Assembly (NCBI GenBank): GCA_900544875.1
Contig: UQWS01000005.1
Span: 1-64,000, forward strand
DNA from: an uncultured Collinsella sp.
GTDB taxonomy: Bacteria > Actinomycetota > Coriobacteriia > Coriobacteriales > Coriobacteriaceae
Length of the DNA: 64,000 nt
Direction: 5' to 3'
Below, in pieces: positions 8,128 to 15,995 of this stretch. Position 1 is the first letter of the stretch. Every line of letters starts with the position of its first letter. The notes below the pieces were generated by a model. The model saw only the letters and a program-made list of their open reading frames with translations. It was not told the DNA's origin and made no database searches. The position numbers and the translations under genes were made by a program.

Positions 8128-8844
8128 CTATGCTCTTCTAGCAAAGTAAAGCTTGCGAGCAATGAAATCCAAAACGCTTGATCCATTCTTCACCTGGCTC
8201 GTTGGGAACGGGACGAATTTGTTGTAATTCTTGCTGAGAAATGACTCAAGCTGATTAAAGTCAGATTCACACATGATATTAGGGTGGTAGCAGAAAGTTA
8301 CCACTGGCATCTTTAAAGACCTGACCCTGCCAGACTGCTGCGGAACAAAAGTAAACCCATACTTAGAGTAAGGGGCAAAAGCGACGGTATCAGAAACGAC
8401 GCGGATATTGCTCTCAATTCGCAATGCCTCAAGCGTGTTCAAATCAAAAGTATGAGAGGGCGCAAAGAAAACTCGCGGATGAATGCCGCGCTCCGCAAGC
8501 TCAGAAACACCGCGTGATATCTTTTCGCGTTGAACCTCCAGGGGCAGACCAGCGAACTCCGAGCGCCTGTTAACAGGATTCAAGCCGCCATCTTCCGTAG
8601 CGTACACGTGTGTGCACCCATGCAAGGCGAGCTCCCAACCTTTTTTGCGCCATCCTTCAACACGATTCCAATACGTATCGTCTTCAGGATATGCAACGAG
8701 AACAGGATCTTCGACCATGGGGATCAAACCAACGAGAGGCTTAATCCCATAATTATCAAGGATAAATTCGACACGATTCCATTTTTCGGCATCCCAATGC
8801 GGGCATGCATCGTCAAGCCGCATGATGTACTTCGTCAACGGCAT
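8128..8844 (-). CDS. DUF2334/polysaccharide-deacetylase-like protein
   Basis: A 238-residue soluble protein resembling the DUF2334 branch of the NodB/polysaccharide deacetylase fold. Motif-like features are MRLDDACPHW at about residues 8-17 (the Asp pair), LHGCTHVYAT (a His pair) and FFAPSHTFD. These could make a metal-dependent deacetylase site. There is no signal peptide, so it would act in the cytoplasm, perhaps on a lipid-linked or nucleotide sugar. It overlaps the upstream glycosyltransferase end by 10 bp and has AAAGGAA just before its ATG. Activity is inferred from fold; members of this family are poorly characterised. Confidence 0.75.
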   Translation of the reverse strand: MPLTKYIMRLDDACPHWDAEKWNRVEFILDNYGIKPLVGLIPMVEDPVLVAYPEDDTYWNRVEGWRKKGWELALHGCTHVYATEDGGLNPVNRRSEFAGLPLEVQREKISRGVSELAERGIHPRVFFAPSHTFDLNTLEALRIESNIRVVSDTVAFAPYSKYGFTFVPQQSGRVRSLKMPVVTFCYHPNIMCESDFNQLESFLSKNYNKFVPFPTSQVKNGSSVLDFIARKLYFARRA

Positions 8845-9947
8845 TTCCTTTCGTTAGCTAAACGTTCCGCCTTTTCATATAAATCAACGAGCTTATGCGC
8901 AGAATCGTGGATATCAAAACCAGCCGCTTCGATATCGCGCTTTGCATCAATCCTGAATGGGATCGTTATGGAATCAGCCCACAGTTTCGGGTCATCAATA
9001 GGCAAGCGAGTGACCGCATTGCATATATCCACATCATGTGTCAACGTATCAGAGATATAGCAAGGCAATCCCGAAGCAAGAGCCTCCACAACCGAAACCG
9101 GAAGACCTTCCCATTTCGATGGAAAGACAAAAGCGTCCATCGCTTGAAGTAGTTCGGGTACGTCAGAACGATTTCCTAGAAGAACGATCGAATCAGTTAA
9201 GCCCTCAGACTCGATTGCGGATTCGATTTGGCTGCGAAGAGGGCCGTCACCCACCAGTAGCAAAACAGAGTTGGGATACTTCTTCTTTAGCCCCTTAAAC
9301 ACATCAATCAAGAAGCCATGGTTCTTCGATTCGTGAAGCCTTCCGACATGGCCAAAGACTAACTTGCCATCCAACCCAAGCTGTCCACGTAGTCTTGAAC
9401 GTTTACTCTCGTCAAATGCATATCTATCAATATCGATAGCATTCGGCAAGTATAGATACTGGTCGCTATTGAAAGCACGTTCGCCGAAAAGCCACCTACC
9501 CGCCTCACTTGAACATCCAACAAAAAAGTCAGACTCAAAGCGTATTGGATATTGAAGTGCTGCCTTAACAACGGCCTTTATTCCACCATCGTTTCTGGTG
9601 CTATGACTATGGACAATGGTTGCCAACCCGGCTTTTTTAGCAACAGGCAGCACGAGAGACGCAGTGGACCTCATATGCGAATGAAGCACACGCCACTCAT
9701 AATGATCGGAGAAAAAAGAGCTCCAATTTGAGACGAACTTGAAAAGGCCTGCAGACTCCAAAGAAGGGAGATGAAAGACCCGACCACCATATGAGCAGAC
9801 AAGAGACTCGAGATCCCCAGAAGTCTTGTCGTGAGTTACAAAGTCAAACTGCCACTCATTGCGATCAATCTCCTTATAGAGATTCAAAATCGCGCTCTGC
9901 GCACCACCTCTGTCTAGGCTACCTATGTACTGAAGAACACGCCTCAT
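8835..9947 (-). CDS. GT4-family glycosyltransferase
   Basis: A 370-residue GT-B enzyme beginning MRRVLQYIGSLDRGGAQSAI, with the N-terminal glycine-rich loop of GT4 proteins. FGHVGRLHESKNHGF marks the start of the C-terminal domain, and EGLPVSVVEALASGLP gives the EX7E donor-binding motif. It lies 6 bp downstream of the acyltransferase gene and overlaps the DUF2334 gene. Probably transfers one sugar in repeat-unit assembly; specificity is unknown. Confidence 0.9.
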   Translation of the reverse strand: MRRVLQYIGSLDRGGAQSAILNLYKEIDRNEWQFDFVTHDKTSGDLESLVCSYGGRVFHLPSLESAGLFKFVSNWSSFFSDHYEWRVLHSHMRSTASLVLPVAKKAGLATIVHSHSTRNDGGIKAVVKAALQYPIRFESDFFVGCSSEAGRWLFGERAFNSDQYLYLPNAIDIDRYAFDESKRSRLRGQLGLDGKLVFGHVGRLHESKNHGFLIDVFKGLKKKYPNSVLLLVGDGPLRSQIESAIESEGLTDSIVLLGNRSDVPELLQAMDAFVFPSKWEGLPVSVVEALASGLPCYISDTLTHDVDICNAVTRLPIDDPKLWADSITIPFRIDAKRDIEAAGFDIHDSAHKLVDLYEKAERLANERKCR

Positions 9948-9953
9948 AACAGC

Positions 9954-10514
9954 CTACTTAATTTTAAGCAAGGTCGTTTGGCGCTTCTGCACGTAGACAG
10001 ATCCATCGGGGATATCGCCCTTGACCACGCTGCCAGCGGCAACGACGCAGCTGTTGCCGATATTGGAACCCCTAAGAATGATGGTTCCAGCCCCGATCCA
10101 GCAATTGGAGCCAATTTTGACATCACCACAAGCGAATTCCCCGTCAACTGGAACCCCCCCCCGGAAGATATGATCATGATCGTAAACAAACACGTTGGGA
10201 CCAAACTCACTGTTATCGCCAACAGTAATTGAAGAGCGGCAATTGAACTGGCATCCTGAATTTAGAAATACACCGTTACCAAATGATAGTTTTCCAGTTC
10301 CCTGCACATTGAATGAACAACGCCCTCTAGTGCGAAGTCTGCTGCCAAAATCGACCATTGATCGTGCAGAGAGTTCGATACCGTCAGATAGGGCAAGACA
10401 TGTAACTGGATTGAATTTCAGATTAGAACCGTGTAGAAGTTTTCCAAAACCAAGGCGCAAGTTCGTTGTTGCAACACGTATAGCAGCACGCAAATATTTT
10501 TTGGGATTACGCAT
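9954..10514 (-). CDS. Hexapeptide-repeat acyltransferase (WcaF/MaaA-like) with internal G9 tract
   Basis: A 186-residue left-handed beta-helix acyltransferase. Repeats such as CQFNCRSSITVGDNSEFG are followed by the sugar/CoA acetyltransferase signature VYDHDHIF near residue 112, where His is the likely base, and by VKIGSNCWIGAGTIILRG and VVAAGSVVKGD. It probably O-acetylates a sugar of the polysaccharide. A run of nine G spans codons 118-121 just after the catalytic region. One extra G gives a stop within a few codons. One fewer replaces the last coils by an unrelated ~70-residue tail ending near 9944. Either change should destroy the active site, which lies between trimer subunits. The gene overlaps the start of the next upstream gene by 8 bp. 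Confidence 0.85.
   Translation of the reverse strand: MRNPKKYLRAAIRVATTNLRLGFGKLLHGSNLKFNPVTCLALSDGIELSARSMVDFGSRLRTRGRCSFNVQGTGKLSFGNGVFLNSGCQFNCRSSITVGDNSEFGPNVFVYDHDHIFRGGVPVDGEFACGDVKIGSNCWIGAGTIILRGSNIGNSCVVAAGSVVKGDIPDGSVYVQKRQTTLLKIK
10154..10162 (-). repeat. G9 homopolymer in acyltransferase gene
   Basis: Nine C on the plus strand, spanning codons 118-121 of the acyltransferase. It is the third of three equal-length tracts in this operon, and the frame is intact at nine. Confidence 0.9.
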
Positions 10515-11625
10515 TTTCTAACCCCATCGCGTCACAAATTACCTCATTTACTTTGCGAACATCGAAGATTTCCTCTGCCATTCGCCGGCTCTCTAGACCC
10601 ATCTTTTCCTTCAAGCCGGGTTCCTCGATGAGATCCATCATCGCCTTCGCAATTGCTTCGGGATCCTGCGGCGGAACAAGGAATCCGTTGACACCGTCTT
10701 TCACAACCTCACGGCAACCTACGGCGTCAGCGACGATAAGAGGCCTACCGGTCGACATGGCCTCGAGTGCAGACTTCGGCGTGCCCTCGCCATAGTAGGA
10801 AGGCAAGACGAATACGGACGATGCTTCCTGAAACGGACGTACATAAACTTGCTTACCGTGAAATACGACGGTTCCTTCATCGATATATGGTTGAATATCA
10901 TCAATCTTAAGAGCAGTAGGGTTGGTATCAAATGGCCCGACCAAGTTAAACCCGACTTCCGGATGTACCTTTTTCACCATGCGAGAAGCCTCGAGATAGT
11001 CAAGGACACCCTTACCGCGAACAAGTCGGCCGACGAAGAGAAATGACATTCTCGAGGGCAAGGGAGCTAGGGAATACTCTGAGGTATTCACGCCAGATCC
11101 GCGAGTAAGCACAGCCTTCTCGCGGCTAAGGATCCGAAGCTCCTCGAAAACCTCAACGTCTTCCATGTTCTGAAAGAAAACGACCTTGGCATTACGCATA
11201 GCATGACGGTACTCAGCGGAGACAATAGCGCGGACAACTCTCGACTTTGCGTCCTTCGCACGAAAGACGGAGCCGAGGCCACCCATCATTACGTAAACAT
11301 CTTCTATGCCGAGCTCGTGTGCAGCCATGCAACCGTAAATATTCGGCTTGGCTTGGTATGTCCACACCTTATCGGGTTTTTCCTCGGCGAGAAGCTTCTT
11401 AAGTGCAGCTTTAGTCGCAAGGTCGGATACTGGGTTCATCCCGTTTCGCGAGATCGGATAGGTGCGGTATGAAACACCGTGTTTCTTAAAATAAGGATCC
11501 CATTCCTCATGCGGTTCGTCACCAAATACCACGACCTCTGAACCTCGACGAACAAACTCATCAATCATGTCGATACGAAACTTAGAGATGGACCAGGTGG
11601 CAGCTGTGATAACGCAAATTTTCAT
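10507..11625 (-). CDS. GT4-family glycosyltransferase (second sugar of repeat unit likely)
   Basis: A 372-residue GT-B protein. MMGGLGSVFRAKDAKSRVVR in the N-terminal domain resembles the PglA/CapM-type transferases that add the second sugar to an undecaprenyl-linked aminosugar. The C-terminal domain has FLFVGRLVRGKGVLDYLEA and the EX7E motif EGTPKSALEAMSTGRP. It lies immediately downstream of the initiating sugar transferase gene, with a 2-bp gap, which agrees with an early assembly step. Linkage specificity is inference only. Confidence 0.88.
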   Translation of the reverse strand: MKICVITAATWSISKFRIDMIDEFVRRGSEVVVFGDEPHEEWDPYFKKHGVSYRTYPISRNGMNPVSDLATKAALKKLLAEEKPDKVWTYQAKPNIYGCMAAHELGIEDVYVMMGGLGSVFRAKDAKSRVVRAIVSAEYRHAMRNAKVVFFQNMEDVEVFEELRILSREKAVLTRGSGVNTSEYSLAPLPSRMSFLFVGRLVRGKGVLDYLEASRMVKKVHPEVGFNLVGPFDTNPTALKIDDIQPYIDEGTVVFHGKQVYVRPFQEASSVFVLPSYYGEGTPKSALEAMSTGRPLIVADAVGCREVVKDGVNGFLVPPQDPEAIAKAMMDLIEEPGLKEKMGLESRRMAEEIFDVRKVNEVICDAMGLENA

Positions 11626-11627
11626 TG

Positions 11628-12392
11628 TTAGTCCTTCTGTGCTGGCGAAGTGGAATCGACAAGATTGGCTTCAGGTTTAGCGATCTTGCCTTCCACGACT
11701 TCGGAACCAGATAGTTTCGAAAATGTGCCAAAGAAGCATTTCAAGTCGAAGATAACGCTTCGTCGGCGCGTATACTCGCCGTCGAGAACTGACTTTGCCT
11801 CGATAGTCAGCTCGTCACGCCCGTTGATCTGCGCCCAACCAGTGAGACCTGGCCGTATATTATTGGCGCCATAGGTATCGCGCGCGGCTACGAGATCAAA
11901 CTGGCTCCACAATGCAGGACGAGGACCAATAACTGACATGTCACCCTTAAAGATATTCCAAAGCTGCGGTAGCTCATCCAAGCTTAGCTTACGCAAAGCA
12001 GGACCCACGGGGGTCAACCAGTCACTCGCATTGATCATATGACTAGGCAAATCTGGGGTATCAATACGCATCGTTCGAAATTTATAGATGTCGAAAAGCT
12101 TCTTATCTTTTCCAACACGCTTCTGTTTGAAAATGATAGGGCCCGGGCTCGTGAGCTTTACGGCAAGCGCGGTGCCTGCAATAACAGGACTGAGCACGAT
12201 AAGCCCTAGACCGCTTGAAACAATATCAAACACACGTTTAACGAATCGATAGCCAAGTTTGCCATCAAGATCAAACTCATTCGCAATTGATTCAGGAGTG
12301 GAAGTAAGTGCAAACACAGCAGGCGCATCAGAAGGCGATAGGTTAGCAGCGTTCATGGCCTGCTCTATTGTCTTAATTTCAGTCATAGACAC
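11628..12392 (-). CDS. Initiating phosphoglycosyl transferase (bacterial sugar transferase, PglC/WcaJ-C type)
   Basis: Transfers a sugar-1-phosphate from a UDP-sugar to undecaprenyl phosphate, the first membrane step of repeat-unit synthesis. The 254-residue protein has a ~60-residue N-terminal extension, one hydrophobic re-entrant helix (FDIVSSGLGLIVLSPVIAGT), then PGPIIFKQKRVG, FDIYKFRTM, LDELPQLWNIFKGDMSVIGP and RPGLTGWAQINGR, all core motifs of the monotopic PGT domain. It lacks the four extra helices of long WbaP/WcaJ proteins, so it is the short type. The CapD-like gene lies one base upstream; its product probably supplies the modified UDP-GlcNAc donor. Confidence 0.94.
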   Translation of the reverse strand: MSMTEIKTIEQAMNAANLSPSDAPAVFALTSTPESIANEFDLDGKLGYRFVKRVFDIVSSGLGLIVLSPVIAGTALAVKLTSPGPIIFKQKRVGKDKKLFDIYKFRTMRIDTPDLPSHMINASDWLTPVGPALRKLSLDELPQLWNIFKGDMSVIGPRPALWSQFDLVAARDTYGANNIRPGLTGWAQINGRDELTIEAKSVLDGEYTRRRSVIFDLKCFFGTFSKLSGSEVVEGKIAKPEANLVDSTSPAQKD

Positions 12393-14273
12393 CTAATCGT
12401 TAAACTGCGGATGATACGTAGGTACAACCTCGGCGAGAACGGACTTAACCGTGTCGTTATCCTTGTCAAGGCAGTCATGAAGCTTCTCGAGCTTATCTTT
12501 GATCTCTTCCATCTTGTCGGCCTCGGCTGTGGAAATGCGGATCTCGGAATGCTCGGTAGGCAGGAGCTGCTCGTTGTCCATAAGGAGCTCCTCGTACATC
12601 TTTTCGCCAGGACGCAGGCCGACCTCTTTGATCTGGATATCTTTGCCAGGCTTAAGACCGCTCAGCGTAATTAGGTTGATGGCAAGGTCGTAGATCTTGA
12701 CCGGCTCGCCCATGTCCAATACAAAAATCTCACCGCCATGCGCCAAAGCGCCGGCAGTAATGACAAGCTTGCTAGCCTCCGGGATGGTCATGAAGTAACG
12801 CGTGATGTCCTTGTGCGTAATGGTGATAGGGCCACCCTCACGAAGCTGGCGCTTAAACAGCGGGATGACCGATCCATGACTACCCAGAACATTGCCAAAG
12901 CGAACAGCCGTAAAGATGGTCTTACTGTTTGCCGCGTAATACTGAACGATCATCTCGTCCATACGCTTGGTGGCGCCCATTACGTTTGTGGGATTAACGG
13001 CCTTATCGGTAGAAATCTGCACATAGTGGCTGCACTGGTACTTATCGGCAAGGCGTACAACATTGAGCGTGCCAAAAACGTTATTCTCGATTGCCTCGCG
13101 GGCATTGTGTTCCATAAGAGGAACGTGCTTGTGGGCTGCTGCATGGAAAACAACTTGAGGATGGTACTTCTCAAAGACCTTGGTAATCGCTGGAAGATGC
13201 GTAATGGAGCCGATATAGACTTGAATATCAGTGCCCTGATCATGAGCGGTCTTGATGATGTCGTGATACAGCTCGTAGGTAGTGTTCTCGTAAATGTCGA
13301 ACAATACGATTTGCGCAGGCTTTGCCGGAAGCAGCTGACGTACAAGCTCTGAGCCAATAGATCCGCCGCCGCCCGTGACCAAAATGCGCTTACCGGTAAC
13401 GTAGCCCATCTGGTTAAGGTCAAGCGACTTCTCCTCGCGAGAAAGCAAGTCACTGATCTCGACCTCACGAAGGGCAACCCTGCCTACACCATCCTGCGGA
13501 ATATCGCGGACATTGGGAAGTGTGAGGACCCTAAGACCTGTCTTCATGCACAGGTCAAAGATACGCTGACGCTCTTCATGCGTGGCACTCGGAATTGCCA
13601 CGACAATCTGTTCTGCTTCACAATCGTGTGCAATAGTTGGGATATCGGCGCAAGTACCGCAGACCTTAACGTCATGAATACGCTGGTTTTGCTTATTGGG
13701 ATCATCGTCAACAACGGCAACCGGATCACCGATCATATCAGGGTCTCCGTTGAGCATACGTTTGATGGAAAGAGAGCCGGTCTCACCTGCTCCTACGATG
13801 AGCGTACGCGGGAGATGCGCATCGGAGTTGCTTTTAAAGCGCCAGAGCTGGCTGCCATAAATGGCGCGAATGGCAAAGCGGCCGCCACCGCAAATAATGA
13901 GGATGACAGCCCATGCCATAACGTCCTCACGAAGGGTCATGCCCTTGCCAAATAACACGTTAAAGATAACGTCGCCAATGACTGAGCCTACCGTTACAGC
14001 AGCAACAATACGTCCAGCTTCGGAAATGCTCGCATAGCGCCACAAGCTGCTATACATATGAAAGAACCAAAAGACAACAACGTTAACAAGCGCAAGCACA
14101 AGAATAGCCGGGCATGCGCCGGCTGCTCCGCTGATCGTCGCCCAATGCTGCGTTCCCCACGATGCAACAAACACAGCAATAAAAGTTGCCGCAATGTCAT
14201 ATGCCATCAACGCATACGGCTCGAAGGCACTCAACTTTCCCTTTTGCTTTGCGCTCTTGGATTCAGTGTTCAA
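12393..14273 (-). CDS. CapD/PglF-type UDP-N-acetylglucosamine 4,6-dehydratase
   Basis: A 626-residue membrane-bound nucleotide-sugar dehydratase. Four hydrophobic helices occupy about residues 20-140. A Rossmann-like domain with VGAGETGSLSIKRML follows, and then the catalytic SDR domain with VTGGGGSIGSELVRQLL and STDKAVNPTNVMGATKR. The family removes water from UDP-GlcNAc to give the 4-keto-6-deoxy sugar used in bacillosamine or FucNAc pathways. It starts with TTG, with a weak GAAGAG ribosome site. It is the first biosynthetic gene after the antiterminator gene. No aminotransferase of the bacillosamine pathway is seen in the window. Confidence 0.92.
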   Translation of the reverse strand: MNTESKSAKQKGKLSAFEPYALMAYDIAATFIAVFVASWGTQHWATISGAAGACPAILVLALVNVVVFWFFHMYSSLWRYASISEAGRIVAAVTVGSVIGDVIFNVLFGKGMTLREDVMAWAVILIICGGGRFAIRAIYGSQLWRFKSNSDAHLPRTLIVGAGETGSLSIKRMLNGDPDMIGDPVAVVDDDPNKQNQRIHDVKVCGTCADIPTIAHDCEAEQIVVAIPSATHEERQRIFDLCMKTGLRVLTLPNVRDIPQDGVGRVALREVEISDLLSREEKSLDLNQMGYVTGKRILVTGGGGSIGSELVRQLLPAKPAQIVLFDIYENTTYELYHDIIKTAHDQGTDIQVYIGSITHLPAITKVFEKYHPQVVFHAAAHKHVPLMEHNAREAIENNVFGTLNVVRLADKYQCSHYVQISTDKAVNPTNVMGATKRMDEMIVQYYAANSKTIFTAVRFGNVLGSHGSVIPLFKRQLREGGPITITHKDITRYFMTIPEASKLVITAGALAHGGEIFVLDMGEPVKIYDLAINLITLSGLKPGKDIQIKEVGLRPGEKMYEELLMDNEQLLPTEHSEIRISTAEADKMEEIKDKLEKLHDCLDKDNDTVKSVLAEVVPTYHPQFND

Positions 14274-14360
14274 AATAAGTTCTTCTCTTCCCTATTTGTC
14301 CCGGTGTCTACGTCCCCGCCCCCGGGGATCCTCCCTGTTCCGTTAAACAGTCGCCTGCAG
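14274..14360 (-). promoter_or_regulatory. Antiterminator-to-capD gap with GC hairpin, possible LoaP-type target
   Basis: The 87-bp gap between the NusG-paralogue stop and the capD start contains, on the minus strand, TCCCC and GGGGA arms at 14313-14328 around a GGGGGC loop in a purine-rich context. LoaP proteins are known to recognise a small GC-rich RNA hairpin near the start of target operons. A match here is only suggested by position and shape. No U-run follows, so it is not a normal terminator. Confidence 0.35.
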
Positions 14361-14906
14361 CTAGGCGATCGCCTTTTTAAGGTTTCGCATTGTGCGCTGC
14401 TCGGCCGAAAGCACGGCAAGGCCAACGCGAGTGGTTACGCGCCGGCCGCACAGGTCGAGCTCCAAATAAGCAGTGCTCTTGCGTCTATTAATGGTTTTGA
14501 TAAGGCCTTCGTGACCCAGCAGCGGACCTGCCGTTACAACGACCTGGTCACCGTCTTTTAGGGCCTCGCTCATGGGCACTACGCGGTCTCCCCTACGCGT
14601 AAAGCCGCCAATAAGCTGGACCTCTTCTTTTGCCAGCGGCACAAACTGACCGTCCTGGGAAAGCACCCGGGCAAAGTCGTCCATGCGTAGCAGATACTGT
14701 TGCACGGTACGGGGATCTGCCGTATCGCAAATAAGATAACCAGGAAAGAGAGGCTTGGTCGTACTGACCCATTCGCCGTGCACCTTGATCTCGGTTTGAA
14801 ATTGGGGATAAAAGAGCTCCTGCATGGCGCCAGCCGGCACCATGCGCTCAATGCGCTCGCGCATTGCGTCTTCGCGACCGTTAATGACCTGAATCACATA
14901 CCACAC
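14361..14906 (-). CDS. NusG-paralogue transcription antiterminator (LoaP/RfaH/UpxY type)
   Basis: A 181-residue NusG-family protein. The N-terminal NGN domain opens WYVIQVINGREDAMRERIE and includes KPLFPGYLICD, and a C-terminal KOW domain follows (DGDQVVVTAGPLLGHEGLIKTI). Specialised NusG paralogues bind RNA polymerase and let it read through terminators of a single long operon, typically polysaccharide or polyketide. Its place as first gene of the EPS operon fits that role. The start is chosen at the GTG before WYVIQV because AAGGGGG lies 8 bases upstream and NusG proteins begin there; another GTG three codons earlier is possible. It is not housekeeping NusG, which is normally in the secE-rplK cluster. 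Confidence 0.88.
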   Translation of the reverse strand: MWYVIQVINGREDAMRERIERMVPAGAMQELFYPQFQTEIKVHGEWVSTTKPLFPGYLICDTADPRTVQQYLLRMDDFARVLSQDGQFVPLAKEEVQLIGGFTRRGDRVVPMSEALKDGDQVVVTAGPLLGHEGLIKTINRRKSTAYLELDLCGRRVTTRVGLAVLSAEQRTMRNLKKAIA

Positions 14907-15660
14907 GAGCACCACCCCCTTGCTGTCTTACGTGTGGCCCACGGGGTTTGGTTATGGCTTCGCCAGGGCGCTTGTGCGCGAAGGCGCTCCATATTCAAAC
15001 CCTGAGCCCAGTTAGACAAGCACGTGGCTCTGCCCCACCGTGAACGGTATGTATGAGTGCAGTGGCTAGAGACGCGGACGTGTATCGCAAAAATAACCAC
15101 GTCTCCAGCTGGCTGCGTGCGATCCAGTCAAGCGGGAACAAAACTGGACCGCACGCAAACAGCTATAGGACTGCTTCGATTAATCATGAAAAATCAAATC
15201 GAAAGAACAGCTAGCACTTAGACAAAGACAAACACATTCGATGCGATACGCATGACGACGCTATTGGAGCTCGTGGTTTTTCTGGCACCGCCGTTACGGC
15301 CGGATGCTGATCGACCCTGCGCTTTGCGGCTTGCTGGAGCCGTGGGCACAGTTGAACCCATGTAACGATAGATATCTTAGCACAAGGCGGCTAGAAACCT
15401 ATTTAGGCCGCACGCGACAACATATCGTTCATTTGCAGTGATTAAGGGGGTAATTTTGCAAACTTGTTCACATTAACGCACGTTTATGCGGGTGTAGCTG
15501 TTGGCACGCACCGCCCGAGCTGCAAAGCTGACGACGTGAAATGCAAAATGGAATTATGTTGGGTTAACAAACTATGTACAGAAGTGGGAAATAAATTGCG
15601 CAACTTTTTTGGGTGTGGATGTTGGTGTGGCGTCAATTTGATTTGCGCGGAGGCTGCATA
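14907..15660 (-). other. Long non-coding leader of the polysaccharide operon
   Basis: About 750 bp with no credible gene. Read on the minus strand it leads into the antiterminator gene. A TGCTAAGAT extended -10-like sequence is seen near 15371-15379 (minus strand) without a good -35 box. A strong 14-bp stem (one G-U pair) lies at 15115-15156. Just downstream GACGTG pairs with CACGTC around an AT-rich loop. A structured 5' leader of several hundred bases is inferred. Confidence 0.45.
15115..15156 (-). promoter_or_regulatory. 14-bp hairpin in operon leader
   Basis: The arms GCGTGCGGTCCAGT and ACTGGATCGCACGC are fully complementary in RNA with one G-U pair, around a 14-nt loop. No T-run follows, so it is more likely a regulatory or stabilising structure than a terminator. 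Confidence 0.5.
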
Positions 15661-15661
15661 T

Positions 15662-15689
15662 GAAAAAAGCCTCCGGATTCCCGGAGGCT
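15662..15689 (-). terminator. Rho-independent terminator of tRNA-Ala
   Basis: On the minus strand an 8-bp perfect stem GCCTCCGG/CCGGAGGC with a 4-nt loop is followed by six T. It lies about 13 bp past the tRNA 3' end. Confidence 0.9.
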
Positions 15690-15701
15690 ATACCTTCACG
15701 A

Positions 15702-15777
15702 TGGTGGAGACGAGGGGAATCGAACCCCTGACCTCTTGACTGCCAGTCAAGCGCTCTCCCAGCTGAGCTACGCCCCC
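15702..15777 (-). tRNA. tRNA-Ala (anticodon GGC)
   Basis: A 76-nt cloverleaf with encoded CCA. The acceptor is GGGGGCG with CGTCTCC (two G-U pairs), and the D-arm region is TAGCTCAGCTGGGAGAGC. The anticodon stem CTTGA/TCAAG surrounds the loop CTGGCAG, giving anticodon GGC. The T-arm is AGGGG TTCGATT CCCCT. Its own promoter and terminator flank it. Confidence 0.96.
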
Positions 15778-15790
15778 GTGACATGGCGAT

Positions 15791-15819
15791 ACTATAGGGG
15801 AATGTTTGCGGGGATGCAA
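15791..15819 (-). promoter_or_regulatory. Sigma70-type promoter of tRNA-Ala
   Basis: On the minus strand TTGCAT (15819-15814) and TATAGT (15796-15791) are separated by exactly 17 bp, ending 13 bp before the tRNA 5' end. Confidence 0.85.
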
Positions 15820-15849
15820 GGGGTTTTTGGGGGTTGTTGATCTTATTTA

Positions 15850-15985
15850 CGGGTTTTCCTGGGACGGGGCAGAAATAATCACTCTTCGAGCGATTATTTC
15901 TGCCCGCCGTCCCGATAAAACCCTGATGGGACGGTTAAACACTTGCTAGGCGATTATTTCTGCACCGTCCCGATAAAACCCTGAT
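15850..15985. repeat. Palindromic intergenic repeat with duplicated right arm
   Basis: GCAGAAATAATC and GATTATTTCTGC form a 12-bp perfect inverted repeat. Flanks GGGACGG and CCGTCCC extend it, then further GGGTTTT/AAAACCC. The right arm from GCGATTATTTCTGC through GTCCCGATAAAACCCTGATG is repeated directly about 60 bp on. There is no coding capacity; it resembles a REP-like element. Confidence 0.75.
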
Positions 15986-15995
15986 GTTATGGCCC

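Noticed and set aside
15464..15739. 91-codon plus-strand frame ending over tRNA-Ala
   Set aside because: Runs through the tRNA and its terminator antisense; no ribosome site or family resemblance.
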